From Nocardioides marmorisolisilvae (lineage in GTDB: Bacteria > Actinomycetota > Actinomycetes > Propionibacteriales > Nocardioidaceae), in the NCBI RefSeq assembly GCF_003725775.1, contig NZ_RJSG01000006.1, positions 1-64,000 on the forward strand: a stretch of 64,000 nucleotides of DNA. Direction: 5' to 3'. Shown here piece after piece: positions 25,629 through 33,231 of the stretch (position 1 is its first letter; each line of letters starts with the position of its first letter). A program made the position numbers and the translations under genes. The notes beneath the pieces were generated by a model. That model made no database searches, had not been told where the DNA came from, and was given only the letters and a program-made list of their open reading frames with translations.

Positions 25629-25666
25629 GAACCGGCCCTGAGGAAGTCACCCTCCCGGGCCGGTTC
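25629..25666 (+). terminator. Inverted repeat after the DUF2188 gene
   Basis: Ten-base perfect arms (GAACCGGCCC at 25629 and GGGCCGGTTC at 25657) with an 18-base loop, about 115 bases after the DUF2188 stop. Likely a terminator, although no T-run follows directly. Confidence 0.55.
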
Positions 25667-25671
25667 ACAGT

Positions 25672-25691
25672 AAACGGGGAACTCCCCGTTT
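25672..25691 (-). terminator. Terminator of tRNA-Leu
   Basis: AAACGGGG and CCCCGTTT with a four-base loop, six bases past the mature 3' end of the tRNA on the minus strand. The stem ends in TTT on either strand, so it may act in both directions. Confidence 0.75.
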
Positions 25692-25693
25692 CA

Positions 25694-25708
25694 ACGTGCG
25701 CGAGGGGG
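25694..25708. repeat. Right attachment-site repeat (3' end of tRNA-Leu)
   Basis: ACGTGCGCGAGGGGG, identical to 21559-21573. It covers the 3' acceptor strand and part of the T-arm of the tRNA, the usual target of tyrosine integrases. Confidence 0.75.
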
Positions 25709-25779
25709 GATTTGAACCCCCACGCCCTTTCGGACACTGGCACCTGAAGCCAGCGCGTCTGCCGTTCCGCCACTCGCGC
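25697..25779 (-). tRNA. tRNA-Leu(CAG)
   Basis: An 83-nt class II tRNA. The acceptor stem GCGCGAG pairs with CTCGCGC, followed by discriminator A. The anticodon arm CTGGC-TTCAGGT-GCCAG gives anticodon CAG, reading CUG, the main Leu codon of this genome. A long variable arm (TGTCCGAAAGGGCGT region) and the T-arm GGGGG-TTCAAAT-CCCCC are present. CCA is not encoded. The 3' end serves as the integration site of the island to its left. Confidence 0.95.
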
Positions 25780-25924
25780 AAAAGAAGCGGGCACAGGTTA
25801 TCCCAGACCGCCCCGCGCGCCCAAACCGGGTGGAACCACTCGCGACGCCGCGCCCGATACGATCAAACCGACCACGTGGAAACCGGCCACGCGCTGACGC
25901 ATGTGCTGAAAGGGGGCGAAACAG

Positions 25925-26635
25925 CTGAGCGGCCTGCAACGCTTCGAGAACCGTCTCGAGCAGATGATCTCCGGCGTCTTCGCGCGCACCTTCCGCAGCG
26001 CGGTGCAGCCGGTCGAGATCTCCTCGGCGCTGGCGCGTGAGGTCGACAACTCCGCCCAGGTGCTCAGCCGCGACCGCCGGCTGGCCCCCAACGACTTCCA
26101 CGTCGAGCTCTCCGAGCCGGACCACTCCCGGCTCTCCTCGCTCGGCTCGGCGCTGACCGACGAGCTGATCGGTCTGCTCAAGGAGCACGCCGCCGCGCAG
26201 TCCTACGTCTTCACCGGGCCGGTGAGCATCACCCTCGAGGTCGCCGACGACCTGACGACCGGCCGGTTCCGGGTGCGCAGCCAGGCGATGGCCAAGGTCA
26301 GCTCGGCGGCGCCCGAGGCCAGCGAGACCCAGGTGCGCCGGGCGACCGCGTTCCTCGAGGTCAACGGCGAGCGGCTGCCGCTCGCACCGCCGGGCATCGT
26401 CGTCGGGCGCGGCAACGACGCCGACCTCCGCGTCAACGACCCGGGCGTCTCCCGCCGGCACATCGAGATCCGGGTCACCCAGGACGACAGCGGCCCCCGG
26501 GTCAGCGTGCACGACCTCGGCTCGACGAACGGGGTCCTGGTCAACGGCAAGCGCGTCGAGAACGCGGCGATCTCCGACGGAGCAGTGATCCGGGTCGGCA
26601 ACACCACGATCACCCTGCACCAGAGGCAGGTGTAG
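25925..26635 (+). CDS. fhaA: FHA-domain protein FhaA, likely CTG start
   Basis: An FHA-domain adaptor of the PknB signalling system in cell-wall growth. The N-terminal DUF3662 domain (GLQRFENRLEQMISGVFARTFRSAVQPVEI) is followed by a linker and a C-terminal FHA domain (VGRGNDADLRVNDPGVSRRHIEI, DLGSTNGVLVNG) that binds phosphothreonine. The conserved start of the family lies upstream of the first ATG (25964). A CTG at 25925, eight bases after AAGGGGG, gives the expected N-terminus, and the in-frame stop at 25907 leaves no ATG, GTG or TTG. First gene of the growth and division cluster. Confidence 0.85.
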   Translation: MSGLQRFENRLEQMISGVFARTFRSAVQPVEISSALAREVDNSAQVLSRDRRLAPNDFHVELSEPDHSRLSSLGSALTDELIGLLKEHAAAQSYVFTGPVSITLEVADDLTTGRFRVRSQAMAKVSSAAPEASETQVRRATAFLEVNGERLPLAPPGIVVGRGNDADLRVNDPGVSRRHIEIRVTQDDSGPRVSVHDLGSTNGVLVNGKRVENAAISDGAVIRVGNTTITLHQRQV

Positions 26636-27112
26636 ATGTCCGAGCTGTCCTTGGTCCTGATCCGCTTCGGCTACCTCGCCGTGCTGTGGATCTTCGTGCT
26701 GGCCACGATCTCGGTGATCCGGACCGACATGTTCGGTGCCCGTGCGGCACGCACCGCCGGCGGTCAGGAGCGCAAGGCGGCCAAGCCGACCCGCTCCAAG
26801 CCCGCCAAGCCGCGCAAGGGCGACCCGACCTCGGTGGCCATCCTCGAGGGTGGCAACGCCGGTGAGGTCGTCTCGCTCGCGAACGCCCCGCTGCTCATCG
26901 GTCGCGGCAACGACGCGGCGATCCGTCTCGACGACGACTACGTCTCCACCCGGCACGCGCGCATCGCCGTCTCCGGTGACCAGTGGTACGTCGAGGACCT
27001 CGGTTCGACGAACGGCACCTACGTCGGGAGCAGCCGGATCACCCAGGCGACCGCGATCTCGCTGGGCACCCAGATCCGGATCGGCAAGACGATCCTGGAA
27101 ATGCGGAAGTGA
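26636..27112 (+). CDS. fhaB: FHA-domain protein FhaB (FipA)
   Basis: A 158-residue protein with an N-terminal transmembrane segment (about residues 8-28), a basic Lys/Pro linker (KAAKPTRSKPAKPRKG), and an FHA domain (LIGRGNDAAIRLDDDYVSTRHARI, DLGSTNGTYVG). In mycobacteria FhaB recruits phosphorylated division proteins and is a PknB/PstP substrate. Its ATG directly follows the fhaA stop, and pstP follows within eight bases. Length and order match the family. Confidence 0.93.
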   Translation: MSELSLVLIRFGYLAVLWIFVLATISVIRTDMFGARAARTAGGQERKAAKPTRSKPAKPRKGDPTSVAILEGGNAGEVVSLANAPLLIGRGNDAAIRLDDDYVSTRHARIAVSGDQWYVEDLGSTNGTYVGSSRITQATAISLGTQIRIGKTILEMRK

Positions 27113-27119
27113 CCCAGGA

Positions 27120-28481
27120 ATGACTCTGGCGCTGCGCTTCGCCGCCCTCTCGGACGTCGGTCGTGTCCGGAAGGACAACCAGGACTCCGGGTACGTCGGA
27201 CCGCACCTGATCCTGGTCGCCGACGGCGTCGGCGGCGCGGCCCGCGGTGACATCGCCAGCAGCGCGACCGTGGACGCGATGCGGACCCTCGACGTCCCGC
27301 CGGGCAACGACGCGCTCAGCCAGCTGTCCGCCACCCTGCACCTGGCGCACGACCGGCTCGCCGAGATCGTCGAGCAGCACCGCGAGCTCGACGGCACCAG
27401 CACGACCGTCAGCGCCGCGGTCTTCGACGGCACCCACCTCCAGGTCGCGCACGTCGGCGACAGCCGCGCCTACCTGCTGCGCGACGGCGTCCTGACGCAG
27501 ATCACCAGCGACCACACCCTGGTGCAGAGCCTGGTCGACGAGGGCCGGATCACCGAGGAGGAGGCGCGGGTACACCCGCACCGGAACCTGATCCTGCGTG
27601 CCGTCGACGGAGTGCACGAGCCCGAGCCCGACCTGTTCCCGGTCGAGGTCCGTGCCGGCGACCGGGTGCTGTTCTGCTCCGACGGGTGCTCGGGGTCGCT
27701 GAGCACCGAGCAGATGGCGGCACTGATGGCCGGCGAACCGCTCGAGGACGTCTGTGCGCGCCTGGTCCGCTCGGCGCTGGACGCCGGTAGCTCTGACAAC
27801 GTCACCGTCCTGGTCGCCGAGGTCACCGAGGGAGAGGGCGACGTCGCCCCGCAGCTCGTCGGCGCCGCAGCCCTGGCCCCGCACCGGTCGATCGTCAACG
27901 ATCACACCGGCAACCTCTCGGAGTCGGACCTCGCCGGGCTCGCCGCGCACGAGATCGACCCGGAGGAGCTCCGCTACGCGCCGCAGGCACCACCGCGCGG
28001 TCGTTGGGGTCGCCGCCTGATCGTGCTGCTCGTGCTGCTGGCCCTGATCGGCGGCGCCGGCTACGGCGCCTACCGCTACTCCCAGACCCGCTACTTCGTG
28101 AGCGACGACCACGGCAACGTGGCGATCTTCAAGGGCGTGAACTTCGACGTCCCGGTCGTCGACCTCAACCACCTCGTCGAGCGCACCGACATCAAGCTGA
28201 GCGACATCCAGGCCTTCGCCGACGACGTCCGCAGCGGCAAGGACTTCAGCAGCCTGGAGAAGGCGCGCGTGTACGCCGCCGGGCTGAACCCGGTCTGCGC
28301 GGAGCCGTCCACGCCGTCGACGCAGACCTTGAAGTCCAAGGTCCAGGGCAAGCTGCAGCTGCTCGGCCTGCACCAGGTCACGGTGGAGACCTTCAGCACC
28401 GCGGGCATGCCCGCACCCCCGCACCCGCTGACCTACTGGACCGGCGACCCGGCCGTCCTGGACTGCCCGGGAGCGTCATGA
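27120..28481 (+). CDS. pstP: PP2C-type Ser/Thr phosphatase PstP
   Basis: A 453-residue membrane phosphatase that opposes PknB. The catalytic PP2C domain covers about 1-240, with metal-binding Asp residues in KDNQDS, LVADGVGG (about 32-39), HVGDSRAY, CSDGCSG and SSDNVTVLV. A juxtamembrane linker leads to a transmembrane helix at about 299-320 and an extracytoplasmic C-terminus of about 130 residues. The Cys in SDGCSG is where many homologues have Leu. It overlaps rodA by four bases (ATGA). Confidence 0.95.
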   Translation: MTLALRFAALSDVGRVRKDNQDSGYVGPHLILVADGVGGAARGDIASSATVDAMRTLDVPPGNDALSQLSATLHLAHDRLAEIVEQHRELDGTSTTVSAAVFDGTHLQVAHVGDSRAYLLRDGVLTQITSDHTLVQSLVDEGRITEEEARVHPHRNLILRAVDGVHEPEPDLFPVEVRAGDRVLFCSDGCSGSLSTEQMAALMAGEPLEDVCARLVRSALDAGSSDNVTVLVAEVTEGEGDVAPQLVGAAALAPHRSIVNDHTGNLSESDLAGLAAHEIDPEELRYAPQAPPRGRWGRRLIVLLVLLALIGGAGYGAYRYSQTRYFVSDDHGNVAIFKGVNFDVPVVDLNHLVERTDIKLSDIQAFADDVRSGKDFSSLEKARVYAAGLNPVCAEPSTPSTQTLKSKVQGKLQLLGLHQVTVETFSTAGMPAPPHPLTYWTGDPAVLDCPGAS

Positions 28482-29917
28482 GCTCCGCAGCCGCCACCTC
28501 GGGGACCTCGGCACGCAAGCCGGGGCCGCTGATGGAGTTCGTGCACCGCAGCCGGCGCGGTGCCGAGCTCTTCCTGCTGCTGCTCAGTCTGGCCGTCGGC
28601 ATCGGCGCCTACGCCGCCGTCGGTCTCGGCGCCCAGGGCAAGGTCCCGGCCGACATCTACACCTACGGCGGCATCCTCACCGCGCTCGTCGTGGCCGCGC
28701 ACGTGACGGTCCGGATCAAGGCCGCGTACGCCGACCCGATCCTGCTGCCGATCGTCTCGGCGCTGAACGGCCTCGGGCTGGCGATGATCCACCGGATCGA
28801 CCTGGGCCGGCAGGCGCGCACTCCCGGCTCGCACGAGTTCGCGCCGAGCCAGCTGATGTGGATGACGCTCGGGGTGCTGCTCTTCATCGTCGTGCTGGTC
28901 GCCATCCGCGACCACCGGCGACTCCAGGCCTTCACCTACACCGCCGGGTTCAGCGCCCTGGTGCTGCTGCTGCTGCCCCTGCTGCCCGGGATCGGGAAGA
29001 CCGTCAACGGCGCCCGGATCTGGATCGGCATCGCCGGGTTCAGCTTCCAGCCGGGTGAGATCGCCAAGCTGCTCCTGGTGATCGCGTTCGCCGGCTACCT
29101 GGTCCTCTACCGCGACGCCCTGGCGCTGGCCGGCCGCCGCGTGCTGTTCGTGGACCTGCCCCGGGGCCGCGACCTCGGGCCGATCCTGGCGATGTGGGCG
29201 GTCAGCCTCGCCATCCTCGTCTTCCAGAACGACCTCGGTTCCTCGTTGCTCTTCTTCGGCCTGTTCCTGGTGATGCTCTACGTCTCCACCGAGCGCCCCG
29301 GCTGGCTGGTCGTCGGCGGGACGATGTTCGTGGTCGGCGCCTACTTCGGCTACCTGGTCACCGCGCACGTCCAGGTGCGGGTCGAGGCCTGGCTGCACCC
29401 CTTCGCGAACACCCCGAGCGGTGAGGCGGTCACCGGCACCTACCAGATCCGGCAAGGCCTGTTCGGGATGGGCTGGGGCGGGCTGACCGGTCGCGGCCTG
29501 GGTCAGGGCTCGCCGCAGAACACCCCGATCTCGTGGTCCGACTTCATCCTGCCCTCGCTCGGCGAGGAGCTCGGTCTGACCGGCGTCATCGCGATCGTGC
29601 TGCTGTACGCGCTGATCGTCGAGCGCGGCCTGCGCACCGCACTGATCTGCCGCGACAACTTCGGCAAGCTGATGGCCACCGGACTGGCGACGGTCTTCGC
29701 GCTCCAGGTCTTCGTCGTCATCGGCGGCGTCACCAAGCTGATCCCGCTGACCGGCCTGACCACCCCGTTCCTGTCCCAGGGCGGATCCAGCCTGGTGGCG
29801 AACTGGGCCCTGATAGCCCTGCTCATCCGCGTTTCCGATCAGGCCCGGCGCCCACCGCCGGAGTTCTTCGACGACGGAGCCGACATGGACGCCACCCAGG
29901 TGGTGAGTCTGCGATGA
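28478..29917 (+). CDS. rodA: SEDS peptidoglycan polymerase RodA/FtsW
   Basis: A 479-residue polytopic membrane glycosyltransferase of the SEDS family, which polymerises lipid II together with a class B penicillin-binding protein. It has about ten hydrophobic segments. Family motifs are INGARIWI in the form VNGARIWIGIAGFSFQPGEIAKL, QNDLGSSLLFFG with the key Asp, and the C-terminal PLTGLTTPFLSQGGSS. It overlaps both pstP and pbpA by four bases, so the cell makes it with its partner transpeptidase. Confidence 0.95.
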   Translation: MSSAAATSGTSARKPGPLMEFVHRSRRGAELFLLLLSLAVGIGAYAAVGLGAQGKVPADIYTYGGILTALVVAAHVTVRIKAAYADPILLPIVSALNGLGLAMIHRIDLGRQARTPGSHEFAPSQLMWMTLGVLLFIVVLVAIRDHRRLQAFTYTAGFSALVLLLLPLLPGIGKTVNGARIWIGIAGFSFQPGEIAKLLLVIAFAGYLVLYRDALALAGRRVLFVDLPRGRDLGPILAMWAVSLAILVFQNDLGSSLLFFGLFLVMLYVSTERPGWLVVGGTMFVVGAYFGYLVTAHVQVRVEAWLHPFANTPSGEAVTGTYQIRQGLFGMGWGGLTGRGLGQGSPQNTPISWSDFILPSLGEELGLTGVIAIVLLYALIVERGLRTALICRDNFGKLMATGLATVFALQVFVVIGGVTKLIPLTGLTTPFLSQGGSSLVANWALIALLIRVSDQARRPPPEFFDDGADMDATQVVSLR

Positions 29918-31431
29918 ACCGCCCGATCCGCAACGTGGCGATCGCGGTGATGGTGCTGTTCCTGGCGCTGATGATAAACGCGACGTACCTGCAGTACCTG
30001 CAGGCCGACAACCTGACCTCGCTGTCCAAGCACCCGGACAACAACCGGGTGAAGGACGCCGCGTTCTCCGAGCCGCGGGGCAAGATCCTGGTGGGCAACC
30101 GGGCGATCGCGCTGAGCCGCAAGTCCGACGACCGCTACGACTTCCTGCGCGTCTACCCGGACGGCGCGGAGTACGCGCACATCTCGGGCTACTTCGCGCG
30201 CAACCTCAACCTGGGCGGCATCGAGTCCAGCCAGAACGACGTCCTGACCGGGGACGCGCCGAACCTGTTCGTGAACCGCGTCATCGACCTGCTCGGCAAC
30301 GAGACCCCGCAGGGCGGCAACGTCAGCCTGACCCTCAACGCGAAGGCGCAGAAGGCGGCGTACGACGGGCTGCGGGCTCTCGGCACGCAGGTGCGCGGCG
30401 CCGTGGTCGCGATCGAGCCGGCGACCGGCCGGGTGCTCGCGATGGTCTCGAGCCCGAGCTTCAGCCCGAACCGGCTCGCGACCCACGCCCACAACTTCAC
30501 CTCGGCCGGCCACTACTACCAGAAGCTCATCGACGACCCGCTCAGCCCGCTGAACAACCGGGCGATCGAGGAGAGGCTGCCTCCAGGCTCGACCTTCAAG
30601 CTCGTCACCGCGGCTGCGGCGCTCTCGAGCGGCAAGTACACCCCGAGCACGATGGTCGACGGCGGCGCCAGCCTGGACCTGCCGCTGACCTCGAAGAACC
30701 TGGTCAACGAGAGTCGCGGTGGCTGCGGCGGCGCGAAGATCACGCTGACCCGCGCGCTGGACGTCTCCTGCAACGTGGCCTTCGGTTCGGTCGGGCTCAA
30801 GCTCGGCCCCGACGCGCTCATCAAGCAGGCCGAGAAGTTCGGCTGGGGCCAGGCGCCGTTCAAGGACCTCGACGACCCGCTGACCCGGATGGCCGTCAGC
30901 GTGATGCAGGCCAGGGACAAGGACGGCAACCCGGTCCCGATCGACAAGCCGCAGACCGCGTTCACCGCGATCGGCCAGTCGAACGTCGCGGCCACCCCGA
31001 TGCAGATGGCGATGGTCGCGTCCGCGATCGCGAACAACGGCCGGCTGATGAAGCCGTACCTGGTCGACGAGATCCGCTCGGCCGACCTCGACGTGATCAA
31101 GACGACCAAGCCCGAGGCGCTCAACCCCGAGGCGGTCAGCCCGTCGGTCGCGCGGCAGCTGACCCAGATGATGGTCTCGGTCGTCGACAACGGCACCGGG
31201 GTCAACGCGCAGATCCCGGGCATCAAGGTGGCGGGCAAGACCGGTACCGCGCAGAGCGCGCCGAGCCGGCCGCCGTACGCGTGGTTCGTGTCCTTCGCCC
31301 CGGCCGACGACGCCCGGATCGCGGTCGCGGTGCTGATCCAGGACGCGGGCGTGGACCGCAACGCGATCTCCGGCAACGGACTTGCGGCCCCCATCGCCAA
31401 GCGCGTCATCGAGGCGGTGCTGAACCCGTGA
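29914..31431 (+). CDS. pbpA: Penicillin-binding protein 2-type transpeptidase PbpA
   Basis: A 505-residue class B penicillin-binding protein that cross-links peptidoglycan. It has an N-terminal membrane anchor (about residues 7-28), a dimerisation/pedestal domain, and a transpeptidase domain with the active-site serine in STFK (about 226), SCN (about 286) and KTGT (about 440). It is smaller than FtsI/PBP3 and fits PbpA. It is translationally coupled to rodA (ATGA). No PASTA domain is present; those are in the kinase. Confidence 0.95.
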   Translation: MNRPIRNVAIAVMVLFLALMINATYLQYLQADNLTSLSKHPDNNRVKDAAFSEPRGKILVGNRAIALSRKSDDRYDFLRVYPDGAEYAHISGYFARNLNLGGIESSQNDVLTGDAPNLFVNRVIDLLGNETPQGGNVSLTLNAKAQKAAYDGLRALGTQVRGAVVAIEPATGRVLAMVSSPSFSPNRLATHAHNFTSAGHYYQKLIDDPLSPLNNRAIEERLPPGSTFKLVTAAAALSSGKYTPSTMVDGGASLDLPLTSKNLVNESRGGCGGAKITLTRALDVSCNVAFGSVGLKLGPDALIKQAEKFGWGQAPFKDLDDPLTRMAVSVMQARDKDGNPVPIDKPQTAFTAIGQSNVAATPMQMAMVASAIANNGRLMKPYLVDEIRSADLDVIKTTKPEALNPEAVSPSVARQLTQMMVSVVDNGTGVNAQIPGIKVAGKTGTAQSAPSRPPYAWFVSFAPADDARIAVAVLIQDAGVDRNAISGNGLAAPIAKRVIEAVLNP

Positions 31432-31500
31432 GCCACCAGAAAAGTCTTCTGCTCGGCACGAGCAGGCCAGTACAAAGGGAAGCAAAGATGAGGGGACTCG

Positions 31501-33231
31501 ATGTCTGAACAGCAGCGCGTCGGCGGACGCTACGAGCTGGGCGAGATGCTCGGCCGCGGCGGGATGGCTGAGGTGCGCAAGGGCACCGACATCCGGCTGG
31601 GCCGGACGGTCGCGGTCAAGCGCCTGCGCACCGACCTCGCCAGTGACGCCACCTTCCAGGCCCGGTTCCGCCGCGAGGCCCAGTCGGCCGCGTCGCTGAA
31701 CCACCCGGCCATCGTGTCGGTCTACGACACCGGCGAGGAGCTGTCCGAGGACGGCACCAACGTCGCGCAGCCGTACATCGTGATGGAGTACGTCGCGGGC
31801 CGGACCCTGCGCGAGATCCTCCGCGAGGGACGCAAGATCCTGCCCGAGCGTGCCCTGGAGATCGCCTCCGGTGTGCTCGGCGCCCTGGACTACAGCCACC
31901 GCGCCGGCATCATCCACCGCGACATCAAGCCCGGGAACGTGATGCTCACGCCGGCCGGCGACGTGAAGGTGATGGACTTCGGGATCGCCCGCGCCGTCTC
32001 CGACGCGCAGAGCACCATGACGCAGACCGCGGCCGTGGTCGGCACCGCGCAGTACCTCTCCCCGGAGCAGGCGCGCGGCGAGACCGTGGACTCGCGCTCG
32101 GACGTCTACTCCACCGGGTGCCTGCTCTTCGAGCTGCTCACCGGTCGGCCGCCGTTCGTCGGCGATTCCCCGGTGGCCGTGGCCTACCAGCACGTGCGTG
32201 AGCAGGCGCCGACGCCGTCGTCGCTGGACGCGGACCTGCCGCCGGAGGTCGACGCGATCGTCGCCAAGGCGCTGGCCAAGCGCCTCGAGGACCGCTACCA
32301 GAGCGCCGCCGCGATGAAGGAGGACATCGACCGGTTCCTCGCCGGCCGTCCGGTGCAGGCGCCGCCCGTCGTCGCAGAGCCGGTGCCCGCGTTCGTCCCG
32401 CCTCCGGTCGCTGCCTACGACACCGCTGCGACCTCGGTCGTGCCGGGTGCAGGCGACTGGGCCGAGGAGGACCGGAAGAACCGCACCGGCCCGCTGGTGC
32501 TGCTCGGACTGCTGCTCGTCGCCGCGATCGTCGGCGCGATCCTGCTGATCCCGCACCTGATCGGCTCCTCGCCGCAGAAGGTGTCGAACCCGCACGTCGT
32601 CGGGCTGTCCCAGGCCGACGCGGAGGCGAAGATCAAGGACGCCGGGCTCACCGTCGGCCAGGTCACCGAGGAAGCCAGCGACACGGTCGAGAAGGGGAAG
32701 GTGATCTCGCAGAGCCCCGACCCCGACAACCAGAGCTTCATCGATCCGAAGACCGCGGTCGACCTGACCGTGTCCACCGGCAAGCCGGACGTCGAGATCC
32801 CGGACATCATCGGGGACAACAAGAACGCCGCCGCCCAGCAGCTGGAGGACCTCGGTCTCAAGGTGGACCTGCGGCAGAAGACGTCGGACGAGAACAAGGA
32901 CGACGTCCTGGCCGTGAACCCCGACGTCGGCACCAAGGTCAGCGCCGGCAGCAAGGTCATCGTCTACTTCTCCGCCGGCCCGAAGGCGGTGCCGGACGTG
33001 GTGGGCAAGACCGTCGAGGAAGCGACCCAGATCCTCAAGGACGCCGGTTACCAGGTCAGCACGCTGCCCGACTCGCAGTCGACGGAGCCGTCCGGGACGG
33101 TGACCCAGATGAGCCCGCCGGCCGGCAGCACGCAGAACCGCGGCACGGTGATCACGCTGCTCGTCTCGAGCTTCACCGCGCCGCCGGTCGAGAGTCCGAC
33201 CGACACCCCGACCGAGACGCCGACTCCTTAG
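31501..33231 (+). CDS. pknB: Ser/Thr protein kinase PknB with three PASTA domains
   Basis: A 576-residue receptor kinase controlling cell-wall growth. Kinase domain about 11-275: GRGGMAEV loop, VAVKRL Lys, HRDIKPGN (about 139) and MDFG (about 158), and the TxTxxxxGT activation loop (TMTQTAAVVGTAQYLSPEQ). A transmembrane helix lies at about 332-354. Three PASTA domains follow (about 361-427, 430-497, 498-562) that bind muropeptide or lipid II, then a Pro/Thr tail. No pknA gene lies between pbpA and pknB, unlike mycobacteria. GAGGGGA is the ribosome site. Confidence 0.96.
   Translation: MSEQQRVGGRYELGEMLGRGGMAEVRKGTDIRLGRTVAVKRLRTDLASDATFQARFRREAQSAASLNHPAIVSVYDTGEELSEDGTNVAQPYIVMEYVAGRTLREILREGRKILPERALEIASGVLGALDYSHRAGIIHRDIKPGNVMLTPAGDVKVMDFGIARAVSDAQSTMTQTAAVVGTAQYLSPEQARGETVDSRSDVYSTGCLLFELLTGRPPFVGDSPVAVAYQHVREQAPTPSSLDADLPPEVDAIVAKALAKRLEDRYQSAAAMKEDIDRFLAGRPVQAPPVVAEPVPAFVPPPVAAYDTAATSVVPGAGDWAEEDRKNRTGPLVLLGLLLVAAIVGAILLIPHLIGSSPQKVSNPHVVGLSQADAEAKIKDAGLTVGQVTEEASDTVEKGKVISQSPDPDNQSFIDPKTAVDLTVSTGKPDVEIPDIIGDNKNAAAQQLEDLGLKVDLRQKTSDENKDDVLAVNPDVGTKVSAGSKVIVYFSAGPKAVPDVVGKTVEEATQILKDAGYQVSTLPDSQSTEPSGTVTQMSPPAGSTQNRGTVITLLVSSFTAPPVESPTDTPTETPTP

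Larger units (their letters stand above)
21559..25708. mobile_element. Small genomic island at tRNA-Leu(CAG), without integrase
   Basis: The 4.15-kb segment lies between two copies of the 3' end of tRNA-Leu, the usual footprint of site-specific integration. It holds five genes, mostly unrecognised or of the HTH/ImmA kind seen in mobile elements, with less strictly G/C-ended codons than the flanks. No integrase, excisionase, relaxase or phage gene is present. It is either a remnant or an element moved by an integrase acting in trans. Confidence 0.65.

Noticed and set aside
21559-25708. Prophage
   Set aside because: No integrase, terminase, capsid, tail or lysis gene is present; only the tRNA-end repeats suggest mobility.
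29839-32595. A 918-codon open frame opposite pbpA and pknB
   Set aside because: It spans two unrelated genes and their intergenic gap and has no recognisable domain, so it is a shadow.
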